64,000 nt of DNA, from contig DDFY01000038.1 in NCBI GenBank assembly GCA_002337385.1, positions 50,352 to 114,351 of the forward strand. Direction: 5' to 3'. Positions 41,662-50,522 of the stretch are shown one piece after another; positions within the stretch are counted from its first letter, which is position 1; the number at the start of each line of letters is the position of its first letter. This stretch comes from Erythrobacter sp. UBA1916. GTDB taxonomy: Bacteria; Pseudomonadota; Alphaproteobacteria; Sphingomonadales; Sphingomonadaceae. The notes under the pieces are model-generated. The model worked only from the letters and a program-made list of their open reading frames with translations. It searched no databases and was not told the origin of the DNA. The translations under genes were made by a program, and so were the position numbers.

Positions 41662-41907
41662 ATGCAGAGCCAGAACCCGATCATCGCCGACTTCGTCAAA
41701 CTCGCCAATTCTGCCGCCGGTACGCTGGCCGGGATGAGCCGCGAGGCGCGCGATAACGCGCGTGAGAAGATGAAGGAATCGCTCGGCGGTCTCGATTTCG
41801 TCAGCCGCGAGGAATTTGACGCGGTGAAGGACATGGCCGCCAAGGCCCGCGAAGAGAACGAGGCGCTGGCCGCGCGCATCGCCGCGCTTGAGGCCAAGCT
41901 CTCCTGA
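41662..41907 (+). CDS. UbiK/YqiC-type accessory factor (BMFP family)
   Basis: 81-aa membrane-fusogenic-type protein. Sequence pattern: IADFVKLANSAAGTLAGMSREARDNAREKMKE then DFVSREEFDAVKDMAAKAREENEALAARIAALEAKL, an amphipathic helix followed by a C-terminal coiled coil that trimerises. UbiK assists the ubiquinone biosynthesis complex (UbiJ). Length is normal. It follows tspO by about 45 nt. Confidence 0.88.
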   Translation: MQSQNPIIADFVKLANSAAGTLAGMSREARDNAREKMKESLGGLDFVSREEFDAVKDMAAKAREENEALAARIAALEAKLS

Positions 41908-42003
41908 TTGCGCATTTGTAGCGCCAAGGCGGCGCTATGCGACTTTCGTTTCAGCTGAAAGCATGCTCTTTTGCTTGCCTGTCAATCAGGGAGCCCAATC
42001 TGC

Positions 42004-43971
42004 ATGCGCCACTTCGCCAGCCTCCTTCTTACTGCCTCTGCCGCCGTTGCGGTGACCGTGCCCGCCCTCGCGCAGGATAGCGCTTTCGGCGGGCAGACGG
42101 GCCCCGACTTGTCGATTGCAGCGATCGAACCCGATGGAGCCGCAGCGGACATCGGGCTGGCGGGGCAGCAGCCGGTTGATATTGCGCGCTATCTCCTCGC
42201 CAGCGGCGCCACCGCGGCTCGGCTTTCGCCCGACGGGCAGACCATCGCCTTCATTCAGCGCGTGACCGGACAGCCCGAACTGTGGGTGCTGCCCGCGAGC
42301 GGCGGTCAGCCGCGTCAGCTCACCTTTGCCACCGGGGTGAGCATGTTCCGCTGGCTGCCCGATGGTTCGGGCCTGTTCTATTCGGCTGACCGCGACGGCA
42401 ACGAGCAGCCGGGCTACTTTGCGATCAGCCTCGACGGCACCCGCGAACGCTCGATCCTGCCCGCTGCTGAGGGGGACTTCCGCTCGTTCGGCGGGTTCGC
42501 CGAGGATGGCCGCTTCGTCTATTCCTCCACGCTCAGGAACGGTCTTGACTACGACATCTATCAAGCTGACCTCCAAGGAAATTCGCAGCTGGTTTATGAG
42601 GGTCACTATGGCACCATCGCGGAGTCGGTTTCGCCCGACGGGCGCTATGCCATCGTCGCCGAGACGGTGGGCGAGGATGCCGATAACCTCTCGCTGCTTG
42701 ATCTTGCCAGCGGCGAGCTGACCACCATCGATGCACCGCCGCTGGACGACCGCGCCAGCCACACGCTCGGCGGTTTTGCATGGGTGCCCGATAGCTCGGC
42801 CTTCTTTATGTCGAGCAATTCAGGGCGCGAATTCGGTGCGCTGACGATGTTCGATATCGCCAGCATGTCCGGCACGGTGGTGGCCGAGGGCGACGCCGAT
42901 GTCAGCGACATTGCCGTGTGCGCGAAGGGGCTGGCCTATGTTGTCAGCCGCGACGGGTTCGACACCCTGTGGGTCGATAACGGCGATGGGGCCAAGAGCG
43001 TCGAAAGGCTGCCTGAGGGCACCTACGATATCGACTGCGCGGAAAGCAGCCTGATGGTGCGCGTGAACGGCTGGCGCACCCCCGGTGATATCTATGTGGT
43101 CGACACGGGAGACCTGAGTGCGCGGCGGGTGTTTGACTCGAGCTTGGCCGGGGTCAATCCGGCCAGTCTCGTGCGGCCGCAGGTGGTGCGCTATCCGGCG
43201 CGCGACGGGGTGGAGCTGCAAGGCTTGCTCTATCTCCCGCGCGGGGCCGGGACGGGGGCCGATGCGCCGCCGGTCGTGTTTGACGTTCATGGCGGACCGT
43301 CGGGGCAGTCGTCGCCGAATTGGGACGCGGTGGCGCAATACCACGTCGCGCGCGGGGTGGCGGTGTTCCAGCCCAATGTGCGCGGCTCAACCGGGCTGGG
43401 CCGGACCTATTCGACGCTCGATGACCGCGAGAAGCGGCTCGATTCGGTGCGCGATCTGGTTGACCTCAAGGCTGCGCTTGCTGCCGATGGCCTGATCGAT
43501 GGCGAGAGGGCGGCGGTGATGGGCGGCTCCTATGGCGGCTACATGGTCAATGCCGTGCTCTCCGAATATCCCGATGCCTTTGCCGCCGGGGTATCGCTCT
43601 ATGGGGTCGGCAACTGGATCACTGCGCTTGAGGTGGCCTCGCCCGCGCTCAAGGCCAGCGATCGGATCGAATATGGGGATATTACCGAGCAGCGTTGGCG
43701 CGACTTTTACGGCGCAATGAGCCCGGTGTTTCGTGCCGACCGCATCGCGGTGCCGGTGCTCTATTCGCACGGCGCGATGGACCCGCGGATCGACATTTCC
43801 GAGACCGAGGTGATGGTGACGGCCTTGCGCGAAAACGGGATCACCGCCGAATTCATCCGCATCCCCGACGAAGGCCACGGCTGGCGCAAGCTGGCCAACC
43901 GGCGGTTCTACTACCGCGAGCAGGCGCGTTTCCTTGAACAGCAGCTTGGCGTGAGCGCGGCGGGGGAGTAG
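42004..43971 (+). CDS. Secreted S9 family prolyl oligopeptidase-like serine peptidase
   Basis: 655-aa protein. Signal peptide MRHFASLLLTASAAVAVTVPALAQ, then a beta-propeller (residues about 60-400; repeated TD/DG turns such as WVLPASGGQPRQLTF) and an alpha/beta-hydrolase domain. The catalytic serine lies in VMGGSYGGYMVN, the aspartate in HGAMDPRI and the histidine in DEGHGW. It is a periplasmic acylaminoacyl- or dipeptidyl-peptidase by family. ATG 42004 starts the signal peptide; an earlier in-frame start would add an unlikely extension. It is followed by recO after 13 nt. Confidence 0.93.
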   Translation: MRHFASLLLTASAAVAVTVPALAQDSAFGGQTGPDLSIAAIEPDGAAADIGLAGQQPVDIARYLLASGATAARLSPDGQTIAFIQRVTGQPELWVLPASGGQPRQLTFATGVSMFRWLPDGSGLFYSADRDGNEQPGYFAISLDGTRERSILPAAEGDFRSFGGFAEDGRFVYSSTLRNGLDYDIYQADLQGNSQLVYEGHYGTIAESVSPDGRYAIVAETVGEDADNLSLLDLASGELTTIDAPPLDDRASHTLGGFAWVPDSSAFFMSSNSGREFGALTMFDIASMSGTVVAEGDADVSDIAVCAKGLAYVVSRDGFDTLWVDNGDGAKSVERLPEGTYDIDCAESSLMVRVNGWRTPGDIYVVDTGDLSARRVFDSSLAGVNPASLVRPQVVRYPARDGVELQGLLYLPRGAGTGADAPPVVFDVHGGPSGQSSPNWDAVAQYHVARGVAVFQPNVRGSTGLGRTYSTLDDREKRLDSVRDLVDLKAALAADGLIDGERAAVMGGSYGGYMVNAVLSEYPDAFAAGVSLYGVGNWITALEVASPALKASDRIEYGDITEQRWRDFYGAMSPVFRADRIAVPVLYSHGAMDPRIDISETEVMVTALRENGITAEFIRIPDEGHGWRKLANRRFYYREQARFLEQQLGVSAAGE

Positions 43972-43984
43972 TCGCTGCGGCGCC

Positions 43985-44584
43985 ATGAAACTGCGCGCCC
44001 CAGCCATCCTCGTTGCCGCCCGTGCCCACGGCGAGACCGCCGTGATCGCGCGGCTGCTGACCGCGGAGCATGGCCTTGTCGCCGCCTATGTCGCGGGCGG
44101 ACGCGGGCGGCAGTTGCGGCCCGTGGTGCTGCCGGGAAATGTCGTCGCTGCGGAAATTTCGGCGCGCTCGGAAAGCCAGCTTCCCTTCGCAAGGCTCGAA
44201 CTGCTGACCAGCCGCGGGCCCTGGCTGGCCGAGCCGCTGCCCGCCGCCGCCATCGCCTGGGTCACCGCGCTCACCGCCAGCGCTTTGCCCGAGCGATATC
44301 CCTATCCCGCGATTCATGCCGCGCTGGAGGCGCTGCTGGAGGCGATCTGTCACGCCCCCTCGGCGCGCGGCTGGGCCTCGGCGCTGGTGGGCTACGAATC
44401 GCTGGTGCTGCGCGAGCTGGGCTATGGCGGGCGGGTTGAACGCCCGGCGGGTGACACCGGCGATGTGCTGACGGCAATGGATGCACTTGGCCCACCAATC
44501 GCGCACTACCTGCTTGCGGGCACGCGCGGCGATGTTATGGCCGCGCGCTCACGCCTGAGAGACCTGTTGGAAAGAATACGATGA
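43985..44584 (+). CDS. recO: DNA repair protein RecO
   Basis: 199-aa member of the RecFOR pathway, loading RecA on SSB-coated single-stranded DNA. The OB-fold N-terminus (LRAPAILVAARAHGETAVIARLLTAEHGLVAAYVAGGRGRQLRPVVLPGN) and the helical middle (LLEAICHAPSARGWASALVGYESLVLRELGYGG) match the family. It is somewhat shorter than the usual 230-250 aa and lacks an obvious C-terminal zinc-finger cysteine set. Its stop overlaps the leuB start, so the two are translationally coupled. Confidence 0.9.
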   Translation: MKLRAPAILVAARAHGETAVIARLLTAEHGLVAAYVAGGRGRQLRPVVLPGNVVAAEISARSESQLPFARLELLTSRGPWLAEPLPAAAIAWVTALTASALPERYPYPAIHAALEALLEAICHAPSARGWASALVGYESLVLRELGYGGRVERPAGDTGDVLTAMDALGPPIAHYLLAGTRGDVMAARSRLRDLLERIR

Positions 44585-45636
44585 TGATCGCTTGCTTGCC
44601 CGGTGACGGGATTGGCCCCGAAATCATGGCCGAGGCACTGCGCGTGCTGGCCGCGCTTGACCTTGGCATCGAGACAGCCATCGCCGATGTCGGTGGCACT
44701 GCCTACAAGAAACACGGCCACCCGTTGCCGCCCGAAACGCTTGACCTTGCACGCACCAGCGATGCCGTGCTGTTCGGCGCAGTGGGCGATCCCGATTGCG
44801 ACAACCTCGAACGCCACCTGCGCCCTGAGCAGGCGATCCTCGGCCTGCGCTCCGCGCTCGGCCTGTTCGCCAACCTGCGTCCGGCGACGATGTTCAAGGG
44901 CCTCGAACATATGAGCGCGCTCAAGCCCGAAGTGGCGAGCGCCATCGACCTGCTGATCGTGCGCGAGCTGAACGGTGACGTCTATTTCGGCGAAAAGGCC
45001 CAGCGCGTGCTCGAAGACGGGCAGCGTCAGGGCTATGACTTCATGTCCTATACCGAGGACGAGGTGCGCCGCATCGCCCATGTCGCCTTCCGCGCCGCGC
45101 AAGGGCGCAAGGGCAAGCTGTGCAGCGTCGACAAGGCCAATGTGCTCGAAACCAGCCAGCTGTGGCGCGACGTGGTGATCGAAGTCAGTGCCGACTATCC
45201 CGATGTCGAACTCAGCCACATGTATGTCGACAACGCGGCGATGCAGCTGGTGCGCAACCCCGGCCAGTTCGACGTGATTGTGACCGGCAACCTGTTCGGC
45301 GACATCCTGTCCGATCAGGCGAGCATGTGCGTAGGCTCGATCGGCCTGCTCGCCAGCGCTGCGCTGGGCGAGCGGCAGACCGAGAAGGGCACCTTCGGCC
45401 TCTACGAGCCGATCCACGGCAGCGCCCCCGATATCGCCGGGCAGGGCAAGGCCAACCCGATGGCGATGATCCTGTCGCTGGCCATGCTGCTGCGCCACTC
45501 GTTCGGGCTGGAAGAGGCTGCCGTGCGGATCGAAAAGGCCGTGTCGCAGGCGCTGGCCGACGGCATCACCGGCGCCGATCTGGGCGGCTCTGCGGGAACG
45601 ACCGAAGTGGGCGATGCGGTGCTCGCGCGACTTTAA
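44581..45636 (+). CDS. leuB: 3-isopropylmalate dehydrogenase
   Basis: 351-aa enzyme of leucine biosynthesis (NAD-dependent oxidative decarboxylation of 3-isopropylmalate). Signatures: CLPGDGIGPEIMAEALRVL, the substrate-binding LRPEQAILGLRSALGLFANLRPA, RELNGDVYFGE, and the metal-binding NLFGDILSDQASMCVGSIGLLASAALGE, then EPIHGSAPDIAGQGKANPMA. Full length. The ATG lies 4 nt before the end of recO. Confidence 0.96.
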   Translation: MMIACLPGDGIGPEIMAEALRVLAALDLGIETAIADVGGTAYKKHGHPLPPETLDLARTSDAVLFGAVGDPDCDNLERHLRPEQAILGLRSALGLFANLRPATMFKGLEHMSALKPEVASAIDLLIVRELNGDVYFGEKAQRVLEDGQRQGYDFMSYTEDEVRRIAHVAFRAAQGRKGKLCSVDKANVLETSQLWRDVVIEVSADYPDVELSHMYVDNAAMQLVRNPGQFDVIVTGNLFGDILSDQASMCVGSIGLLASAALGERQTEKGTFGLYEPIHGSAPDIAGQGKANPMAMILSLAMLLRHSFGLEEAAVRIEKAVSQALADGITGADLGGSAGTTEVGDAVLARL

Positions 45637-45683
45637 GTAGGTAATCGGAAGGAACCGGAGCGGGCCTTCGGTAGTTCCTGAGT

Positions 45684-45689
45684 TATAAT
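45684..45689 (+). promoter_or_regulatory. Probable -10 element of the small PLDc_N gene
   Basis: TATAAT, an exact consensus hexamer, in the 92-nt gap after leuB. No good -35 lies 17 nt upstream. The LacI/PurR-like palindrome at 45692 begins two bases later, so it would overlap the transcription start. Confidence 0.5.
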
Positions 45690-45691
45690 TG

Positions 45692-45707
45692 CCGCAAACG
45701 TTTGCGG
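45692..45707. promoter_or_regulatory. LacI/PurR-like palindromic operator
   Basis: CCGCAAACGTTTGCGG is a perfect 16-bp palindrome with no spacer, so it is a protein-binding site rather than an RNA hairpin. Its core GCAAACGTTTGC equals the central part of the classical PurR/LacI-family operator. It overlaps the presumed transcription start of the next gene. No LacI-family regulator is encoded nearby. Confidence 0.6.
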
Positions 45708-45728
45708 CTCCAAATTCAGGAGCGAACC

Positions 45729-45914
45729 ATGGAATTTATCTTCGGCGTCGTCGTGCTTTTGCTCGACATCTGGGCCATTGTTAACATCGTATCGAGCCCG
45801 ACCTCGACCCTCAGCAAGGTGCTTTGGACCATCGGCATTGTCGTGCTGCCGATCCTCGGCTTCCTCGCCTGGTTCCTGTTCGGCCCCAAGTCGGACTCGC
45901 GCGCACTCGCGTAA
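45729..45914 (+). CDS. Small PLDc_N-domain membrane protein
   Basis: 61-aa protein with two membrane helices (MEFIFGVVVLLLDIWAIVNIVSS and LWTIGIVVLPILGFLAWFLFGP). The pattern matches the phospholipase D N-terminal / PLDc_N domain found as small stand-alone proteins. Function unknown. AGGAGCG lies just before the ATG; a longer start would add ten unlikely residues. It has its own promoter-operator region and terminator. Confidence 0.83.
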   Translation: MEFIFGVVVLLLDIWAIVNIVSSPTSTLSKVLWTIGIVVLPILGFLAWFLFGPKSDSRALA

Positions 45915-45937
45915 GCCCGATGGACTGAACAAGCCGA

Positions 45938-45973
45938 AAAGGCCGGTATCGCATGGGCGGTGCCGGCCTTTTT
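45938..45973 (+). terminator. Intrinsic terminator after the PLDc_N gene
   Basis: AAAGGCCGG (45938-45946) pairs with CCGGCCTTT (45963-45971), followed by TTTC. On the other strand the stem is preceded by AAAA, so it may also stop the convergent glycosyltransferase transcript. Confidence 0.85.
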
Positions 45974-45980
45974 CTTGACC

Positions 45981-47264
45981 TCAGCGCCAGCCCTCGAACC
46001 ATGCCCATACGAGGAACGACTTGTCATTCTCCAGCGGTGCGGCGCTGAGCACGGGATACCAGAACGCGAAGGCCACCAGTGCGCCCAGCGTGATCGCCGC
46101 CGGGATCAGCCTTTCGCCGCGCTGCCACAGATGTTCGACTGCCAGGGCCAATGCTGCGGAAAGGAACATCGCTGGCAGGAAATAGTGAAAGTAGAACTGC
46201 ACCGGCTTGGGCGCCACCAACCATAGCGCCATGCTGACGAGATAGAGCACCGCCACGCCCAGGCAATCGCGCCGTCCGTCTTTCACGCCCGCCCACAGGC
46301 ACCATGCCAGCGCAGGCAGGCCAGCGATCATGGTCACGGGGTTGCCGATCAACATCACGCCGCGCTGCGCCCCGTCAATCACCTCATAAAGATACCAGAT
46401 CACCCGGCTGTTGAAGATCCACTGCCACCACACGCTTTGATAGGGGTGGGGTTTGAGCACCTCTTGCTGCAGGTCGAGCATATGGCGGTGGAGCGCGACA
46501 ATACCATCGCCGGTGCTGCCCGGATCGGTGAAGGCGCCATAGGGCAGGAAGCTGGCCCAATAGACTGCGAGCGGGAGCACGCCCAGCCACAGCGCCGCTT
46601 CCCACAAGGCCATGCCGCGGATCGGCGGATAGCGCGTGCCCGTGAACACTTGCCAGCCTGCCTCGCGCATGCGGATGGCGAGGAAGGTCAGGCCGGGCAA
46701 TACGGCGAGCGGTACCGCGTTCCACTTGCAGGCCATCGCGGCGCCAAGAGCCACGCCGCCGATTGCCAGCCGCCAGCGCGCGGTTTCGTTCTGACGCCAT
46801 GCGCCCACGACCATCCACGTCGCCAGCATCAGGAACGAGGCCATGAATATGTCGAGCATGGCGATGCGGGACTGGATGAACAGGATGAAGTTCGTGCCCG
46901 CGAACAGCCCGGTGAGCACGCTTGCCGTGCCCGCGCGACCGGTCAGCCACATGGCGCGCATCGCCGCGAATAGCGCCAGCGTGCCAAACAGCGCCGACAG
47001 CGCGCGCCAGCCGAACGGGCCATCGCCGAACAGCCAGATCGACAGCGCGATCAGCTCCTTGCCAAGCGGCGGATGTTCGAGGTTGGCCACGTGCGACAGG
47101 TCGAGAAAACGGCGCGCCGCCGGAAGATAGTGGACCTCGTCGAAATAGGGCGTCGAGGGGATTTTGATCCGGATCAGCACCAGCACCAGGAACGCCAATG
47201 CGATAAGGCCGTGCCACAGGATCGGATCGCTGGAGCGGTGGGGTGGGGCAAGCAGCCGTCTCAT
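45981..47264 (-). CDS. GT39-like phospholipid-carrier-dependent glycosyltransferase (PMT family)
   Basis: 427-aa polytopic membrane enzyme. IKIPSTPYFDEVHYLPAARRFLDLSHVANLEHPPLGKELIALSIWLFGDGPFGWR is the diagnostic first periplasmic loop with the catalytic Asp-Glu pair; about 10-11 helices follow. It would transfer a sugar from a polyprenyl-phosphate donor to protein or another acceptor. Start ATG 47264 is preferred; an open frame upstream runs into the metZ gene. It diverges from metZ over 76 nt. Confidence 0.87.
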   Translation of the reverse strand: MRRLLAPPHRSSDPILWHGLIALAFLVLVLIRIKIPSTPYFDEVHYLPAARRFLDLSHVANLEHPPLGKELIALSIWLFGDGPFGWRALSALFGTLALFAAMRAMWLTGRAGTASVLTGLFAGTNFILFIQSRIAMLDIFMASFLMLATWMVVGAWRQNETARWRLAIGGVALGAAMACKWNAVPLAVLPGLTFLAIRMREAGWQVFTGTRYPPIRGMALWEAALWLGVLPLAVYWASFLPYGAFTDPGSTGDGIVALHRHMLDLQQEVLKPHPYQSVWWQWIFNSRVIWYLYEVIDGAQRGVMLIGNPVTMIAGLPALAWCLWAGVKDGRRDCLGVAVLYLVSMALWLVAPKPVQFYFHYFLPAMFLSAALALAVEHLWQRGERLIPAAITLGALVAFAFWYPVLSAAPLENDKSFLVWAWFEGWR

Positions 47265-47340
47265 CGCTTCAGCGAATAAGAGGGCGCGGCACCAAGGGCA
47301 ATTGGCAAATCGGTCGCATGTCCGTAAACGGCGGCGCATC

Positions 47341-48549
47341 ATGAAGAAGACCACCGGCATAGATCGCAGCCAGACCAGCAACTGGCGCCCCGCTACCCGC
47401 GCCGTGCGTTCGGGCACCTGGCGTTCGGACCACGGCGAGACGAGCGAGGCGCTCTATCTCAACAGCGGCTACTCCTACGACAGCGCGCAGGAAGTGGCCG
47501 ACCGCTTTGCCGGCGAGGCCGAGGGCATGGTCTATTCGCGCTTCCAGAACCCCACCGTGGCGATGCTCGAAGAGCGGATCGCGGCGATGGAGGGGGCCGA
47601 GGCGTGCAAGGTTCAGGCCTCGGGCATGGCGGCGATGACCTCGGCGCTGCTGTGCCAGCTTTCGGCAGGCGATCACGTGGTGGTGGCGAAGGTGGCTTTC
47701 GGGTCGTGCCGGTGGATTATGACGAACGTGCTGGCGCGTTTCGGCATCACCCACACGGTGGTCGACGGGCGCGACAATGCCGCCTGGGAAGCCGCGATCC
47801 AGCCCAACACCAAGGTGTTCTTCTTCGAGACCCCGGCCAACCCGACGCTCGACGTGGTTGACCTGCGGTTCGTCTGCGGCCTGGCCAAGGCCCACGGCAT
47901 CACAACGCTGGTCGACAATGCCTTTGCCACCAGCGCTTTGCAGCGCCCGCTCGAATATGGGGCGGACCTCGTCGCCTATTCGGCCACCAAGCTGATGGAC
48001 GGGCAGGGCCGCGTGCTGGTGGGCGCCGTTTGCGGTTCGAACGACTTTATCCACGAGGTGCTCTCGCCGTTCCTGCGCAACACCGGCCCGATCTGCGCCC
48101 CGTTCAACGCATGGGTGGTGCTGAAAGGTCTGGAGACGCTGTCGCTGCGGGCCTTCCAGCAGAGCGAGAATGCTTTGGAAGTGGCGAAGTTCGTCGAAGG
48201 GCGCGGGGTGGAGGTGCTCTATCCCGGTCTGCCGAGCTTTGACCAGCATGAGCTGGCGGCCAGCCAGATGGATGCCTTCGGGCCGATCTTCAGCTTCGTT
48301 GTCGACGGCGGGCGCGAGAAGGCCTTTGCCGTGCTCGACGCGATGCAGCTGGTCGATATCTCGAACAACATCGGCGATTCGAAGTCGCTCGCCTGCCATC
48401 CGGCAAGCTCCACCCATCACAGCATGGGGCCGGAGGGCCGCGCAGACATGGGCGTGGGCGAGGGCATGATCCGGATCAACATCGGGCTCGAAGACCCGCT
48501 CGACCTGATCGAGGATCTGGGCCGGGCGTTCGACGCGGCAGGCATTTGA
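47341..48549 (+). CDS. metZ: O-succinylhomoserine sulfhydrylase
   Basis: 402-aa Cys/Met-metabolism PLP enzyme that makes homocysteine directly from O-succinylhomoserine and sulfide. GETSEALYLNSGYSYDSAQEVADRFAGEAEGMVYSRFQNPTVAMLEERIAAMEGAE is typical of MetZ. The PLP-binding lysine lies in YSATKLMDGQGR, and CHPASSTHHSMGPEGRADMGVGEGMIRINIGLED closes the domain. Full length. It links sulfide, for example from released sulfate, to methionine. Confidence 0.93.
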   Translation: MKKTTGIDRSQTSNWRPATRAVRSGTWRSDHGETSEALYLNSGYSYDSAQEVADRFAGEAEGMVYSRFQNPTVAMLEERIAAMEGAEACKVQASGMAAMTSALLCQLSAGDHVVVAKVAFGSCRWIMTNVLARFGITHTVVDGRDNAAWEAAIQPNTKVFFFETPANPTLDVVDLRFVCGLAKAHGITTLVDNAFATSALQRPLEYGADLVAYSATKLMDGQGRVLVGAVCGSNDFIHEVLSPFLRNTGPICAPFNAWVVLKGLETLSLRAFQQSENALEVAKFVEGRGVEVLYPGLPSFDQHELAASQMDAFGPIFSFVVDGGREKAFAVLDAMQLVDISNNIGDSKSLACHPASSTHHSMGPEGRADMGVGEGMIRINIGLEDPLDLIEDLGRAFDAAGI

Positions 48550-48639
48550 TCGCCTGCTTCGATAAATGTGTGGTGCGGGCTAGCTGAAACGCGCATAATC
48601 TGCGTTTCACAAACTGGCAAAGCTTCTCACAACGTGCCC

Positions 48640-49986
48640 ATGAATCCAGACTATTACGCCTGCCTCGTTGAATCCTGCCACGATGCGATCGTGGCGAAGC
48701 GAATCGATGGCACGATCATCGGCTGGAACACGGCTGCCGAGAAGCTGTTCGGCTATTCGTCTGCCGAAATGGTTGGGCAATCGACCAGGGGGCTGCTGCC
48801 GGACGATCGCCCGGACGAGGAAGACGCCATTCTCGCACGCATCCGCCAGGGCGAAGTGGTCGGCCAGTTCTTCACCAAGCGCCTGCACAAAGACGGCACG
48901 CTGATGGACATTTCGGCCACGGTTTCGCCGGTGCGCGATGAAGCGGGCAATATCGTTGGCGTGAGCAAGATTGCCCGCAATGCTGGCCCCTACCTCGAAA
49001 GCCAGCGCCGCATCCGCGAGGCCGACCTTCGCTTTCGCATGCTGGCCGACAACATCAGCCAGCTTGCCTGGATGGCAAACCCGGACGGCAAGATCTTCTG
49101 GTTCAACCGGCGCTGGTACGACTACACCGGCACCGACTTTGAAACCATGCAGGGGTTCGGCTGGACGTCGATACAGCATCCCGATCATGTCGAGCGGGTG
49201 CTGACGGGCTATCGCGAGAGTCTTGCAGCGAAGGAACGCTGGGAAGATACCTTCCCTCTACGCCGCAAGGACGGCGAATATCGCTGGTATCTGTCGCGCG
49301 CATTGCCGGTGCGCGGCGACGATGGCGAGGTGCAATTCTGGTTCGGCACCAACACTGACATCACCGAACATCGCGAGCAGGCCGAACAGATCCGCGTGCT
49401 GCTGATGGAAGTGAACCACCGCTCGAAGAACATGCTGGCGATCGTGCAGGCGCTGGCCCGCCGCACTGCGCCTGACGACGCCGGGTTCGTCGCCCGGTTC
49501 GAGGAACGGGTGCGCTCGCTGGCGGTCAACCAGGATATTCTCGTGCGGCGCGAGTGGCGCGACGTGCCGGTGCTCGAACTGACGCAGCAGCAGTTGCGCT
49601 TCGTCGAGACGGCGCCGGGTGGGCTGATGCTCGATGGGCCAGCCGTCTCGCTCAAGCCGCGCGCGGCCGAGGTGATCGGCATGGCGCTGCACGAACTGGC
49701 GACCAATTCGCTCAAGCATGGCGCGCTTTCGTGCGACGGAGGCAAGGTCACGATCGGCTGGGATTTACGCCCTGCCGATGGCGATGGCCCTGCCGGTTTC
49801 TCCATGTTCTGGCACGAGGAAGGTGGCCCGCCGGTCGCTGCCCCGCAACGGACCGGCTTTGGCACCAGCCTGATCAGCGACATTCCGCGGCGCTCGCTCT
49901 CGGCCGAGGTCTTGCTCGAATATCCGCGTGACGGCGTAAGGTGGGAGCTTTCGTGCGGGCCAGAGGTGGTTGTGGGGCAGGGCTGA
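48640..49986 (+). CDS. PAS-PAS HWE-family sensor histidine kinase
   Basis: 448-aa soluble kinase with two PAS domains (about 5-125 and 130-255; RRWYDYTGTDFETMQGFGWTSIQHPDH in the second). The HWE kinase core follows: the phosphorylated His in LLMEVNHRSKNMLAIVQALARRT, the N-box HELATNSLKHGALS, and the family-naming FWHEEGGPPV, then RTGFGTSLI. No membrane helices. No cognate response regulator is adjacent. HWE kinases often act in light, stress or PhyR-type general stress pathways of Alphaproteobacteria. No LOV-type cysteine motif (NCRFLQ) is seen in the PAS domains. Confidence 0.93.
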   Translation: MNPDYYACLVESCHDAIVAKRIDGTIIGWNTAAEKLFGYSSAEMVGQSTRGLLPDDRPDEEDAILARIRQGEVVGQFFTKRLHKDGTLMDISATVSPVRDEAGNIVGVSKIARNAGPYLESQRRIREADLRFRMLADNISQLAWMANPDGKIFWFNRRWYDYTGTDFETMQGFGWTSIQHPDHVERVLTGYRESLAAKERWEDTFPLRRKDGEYRWYLSRALPVRGDDGEVQFWFGTNTDITEHREQAEQIRVLLMEVNHRSKNMLAIVQALARRTAPDDAGFVARFEERVRSLAVNQDILVRREWRDVPVLELTQQQLRFVETAPGGLMLDGPAVSLKPRAAEVIGMALHELATNSLKHGALSCDGGKVTIGWDLRPADGDGPAGFSMFWHEEGGPPVAAPQRTGFGTSLISDIPRRSLSAEVLLEYPRDGVRWELSCGPEVVVGQG

Positions 49987-50058
49987 GCCGCCATCTGCGC
50001 GCGCCGCTTGCCGCGAAGTCCTTGCTCCTTGCGGCGAAGGCGTTAGGCTGCGTCTGTA

Positions 50059-50475
50059 ATGACCGATGCCATGCTCCACTCGCTGTTTCAGTATGCTGCC
50101 ACCACCCACGGTGTCACCGTGCGCGTGGCGGTGAGCTTCATGCCCGAGCAATCGCGCGTGGAGGCGGCCCGCTGGTTCTGGGTCTATCACATTCGCATTG
50201 AAAACCACCGCGACGAGACGATCCAGCTGCGTACCCGCCACTGGCGCATTTCCGATGCTGACGGGATGATCAACGTGGTCGATGGCGAGGGCGTGGTTGG
50301 CGAAATGCCCGTGCTCGCGCCGGGGCAAACGCACGACTACGTTTCCGGTTGCGAGCTGAACACGCGCCACGGCGCGATGGAGGGGCACTATGCCTTCACC
50401 CACGCAGATGGTTCGGTGTTCGAGGTCGCGATCCCCTATTTTGTGCTCGAAGCCCCTGCCGAAAGCACGCACTAG
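50059..50475 (+). CDS. apaG: ApaG domain protein
   Basis: 138-aa fibronectin-III-like protein. VTVRVAVSFMPEQSRVEAARWFWVYHIRIENHRDETIQLRTRHWRISDADG and VVGEMPVLAPGQTHDYVSGCELNTRHGAMEGHYAFTHADG are the family blocks. ApaG affects cobalt/magnesium sensitivity in enteric bacteria; its biochemical role is unsettled. Full length. It is followed by a LysR gene 47 nt downstream. Confidence 0.94.
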   Translation: MTDAMLHSLFQYAATTHGVTVRVAVSFMPEQSRVEAARWFWVYHIRIENHRDETIQLRTRHWRISDADGMINVVDGEGVVGEMPVLAPGQTHDYVSGCELNTRHGAMEGHYAFTHADGSVFEVAIPYFVLEAPAESTH

Positions 50476-50522
50476 AGGGCTTGCCGGGCCGCGCCCGCAG
50501 GCATAGACCGCGCGCCCGAGAC

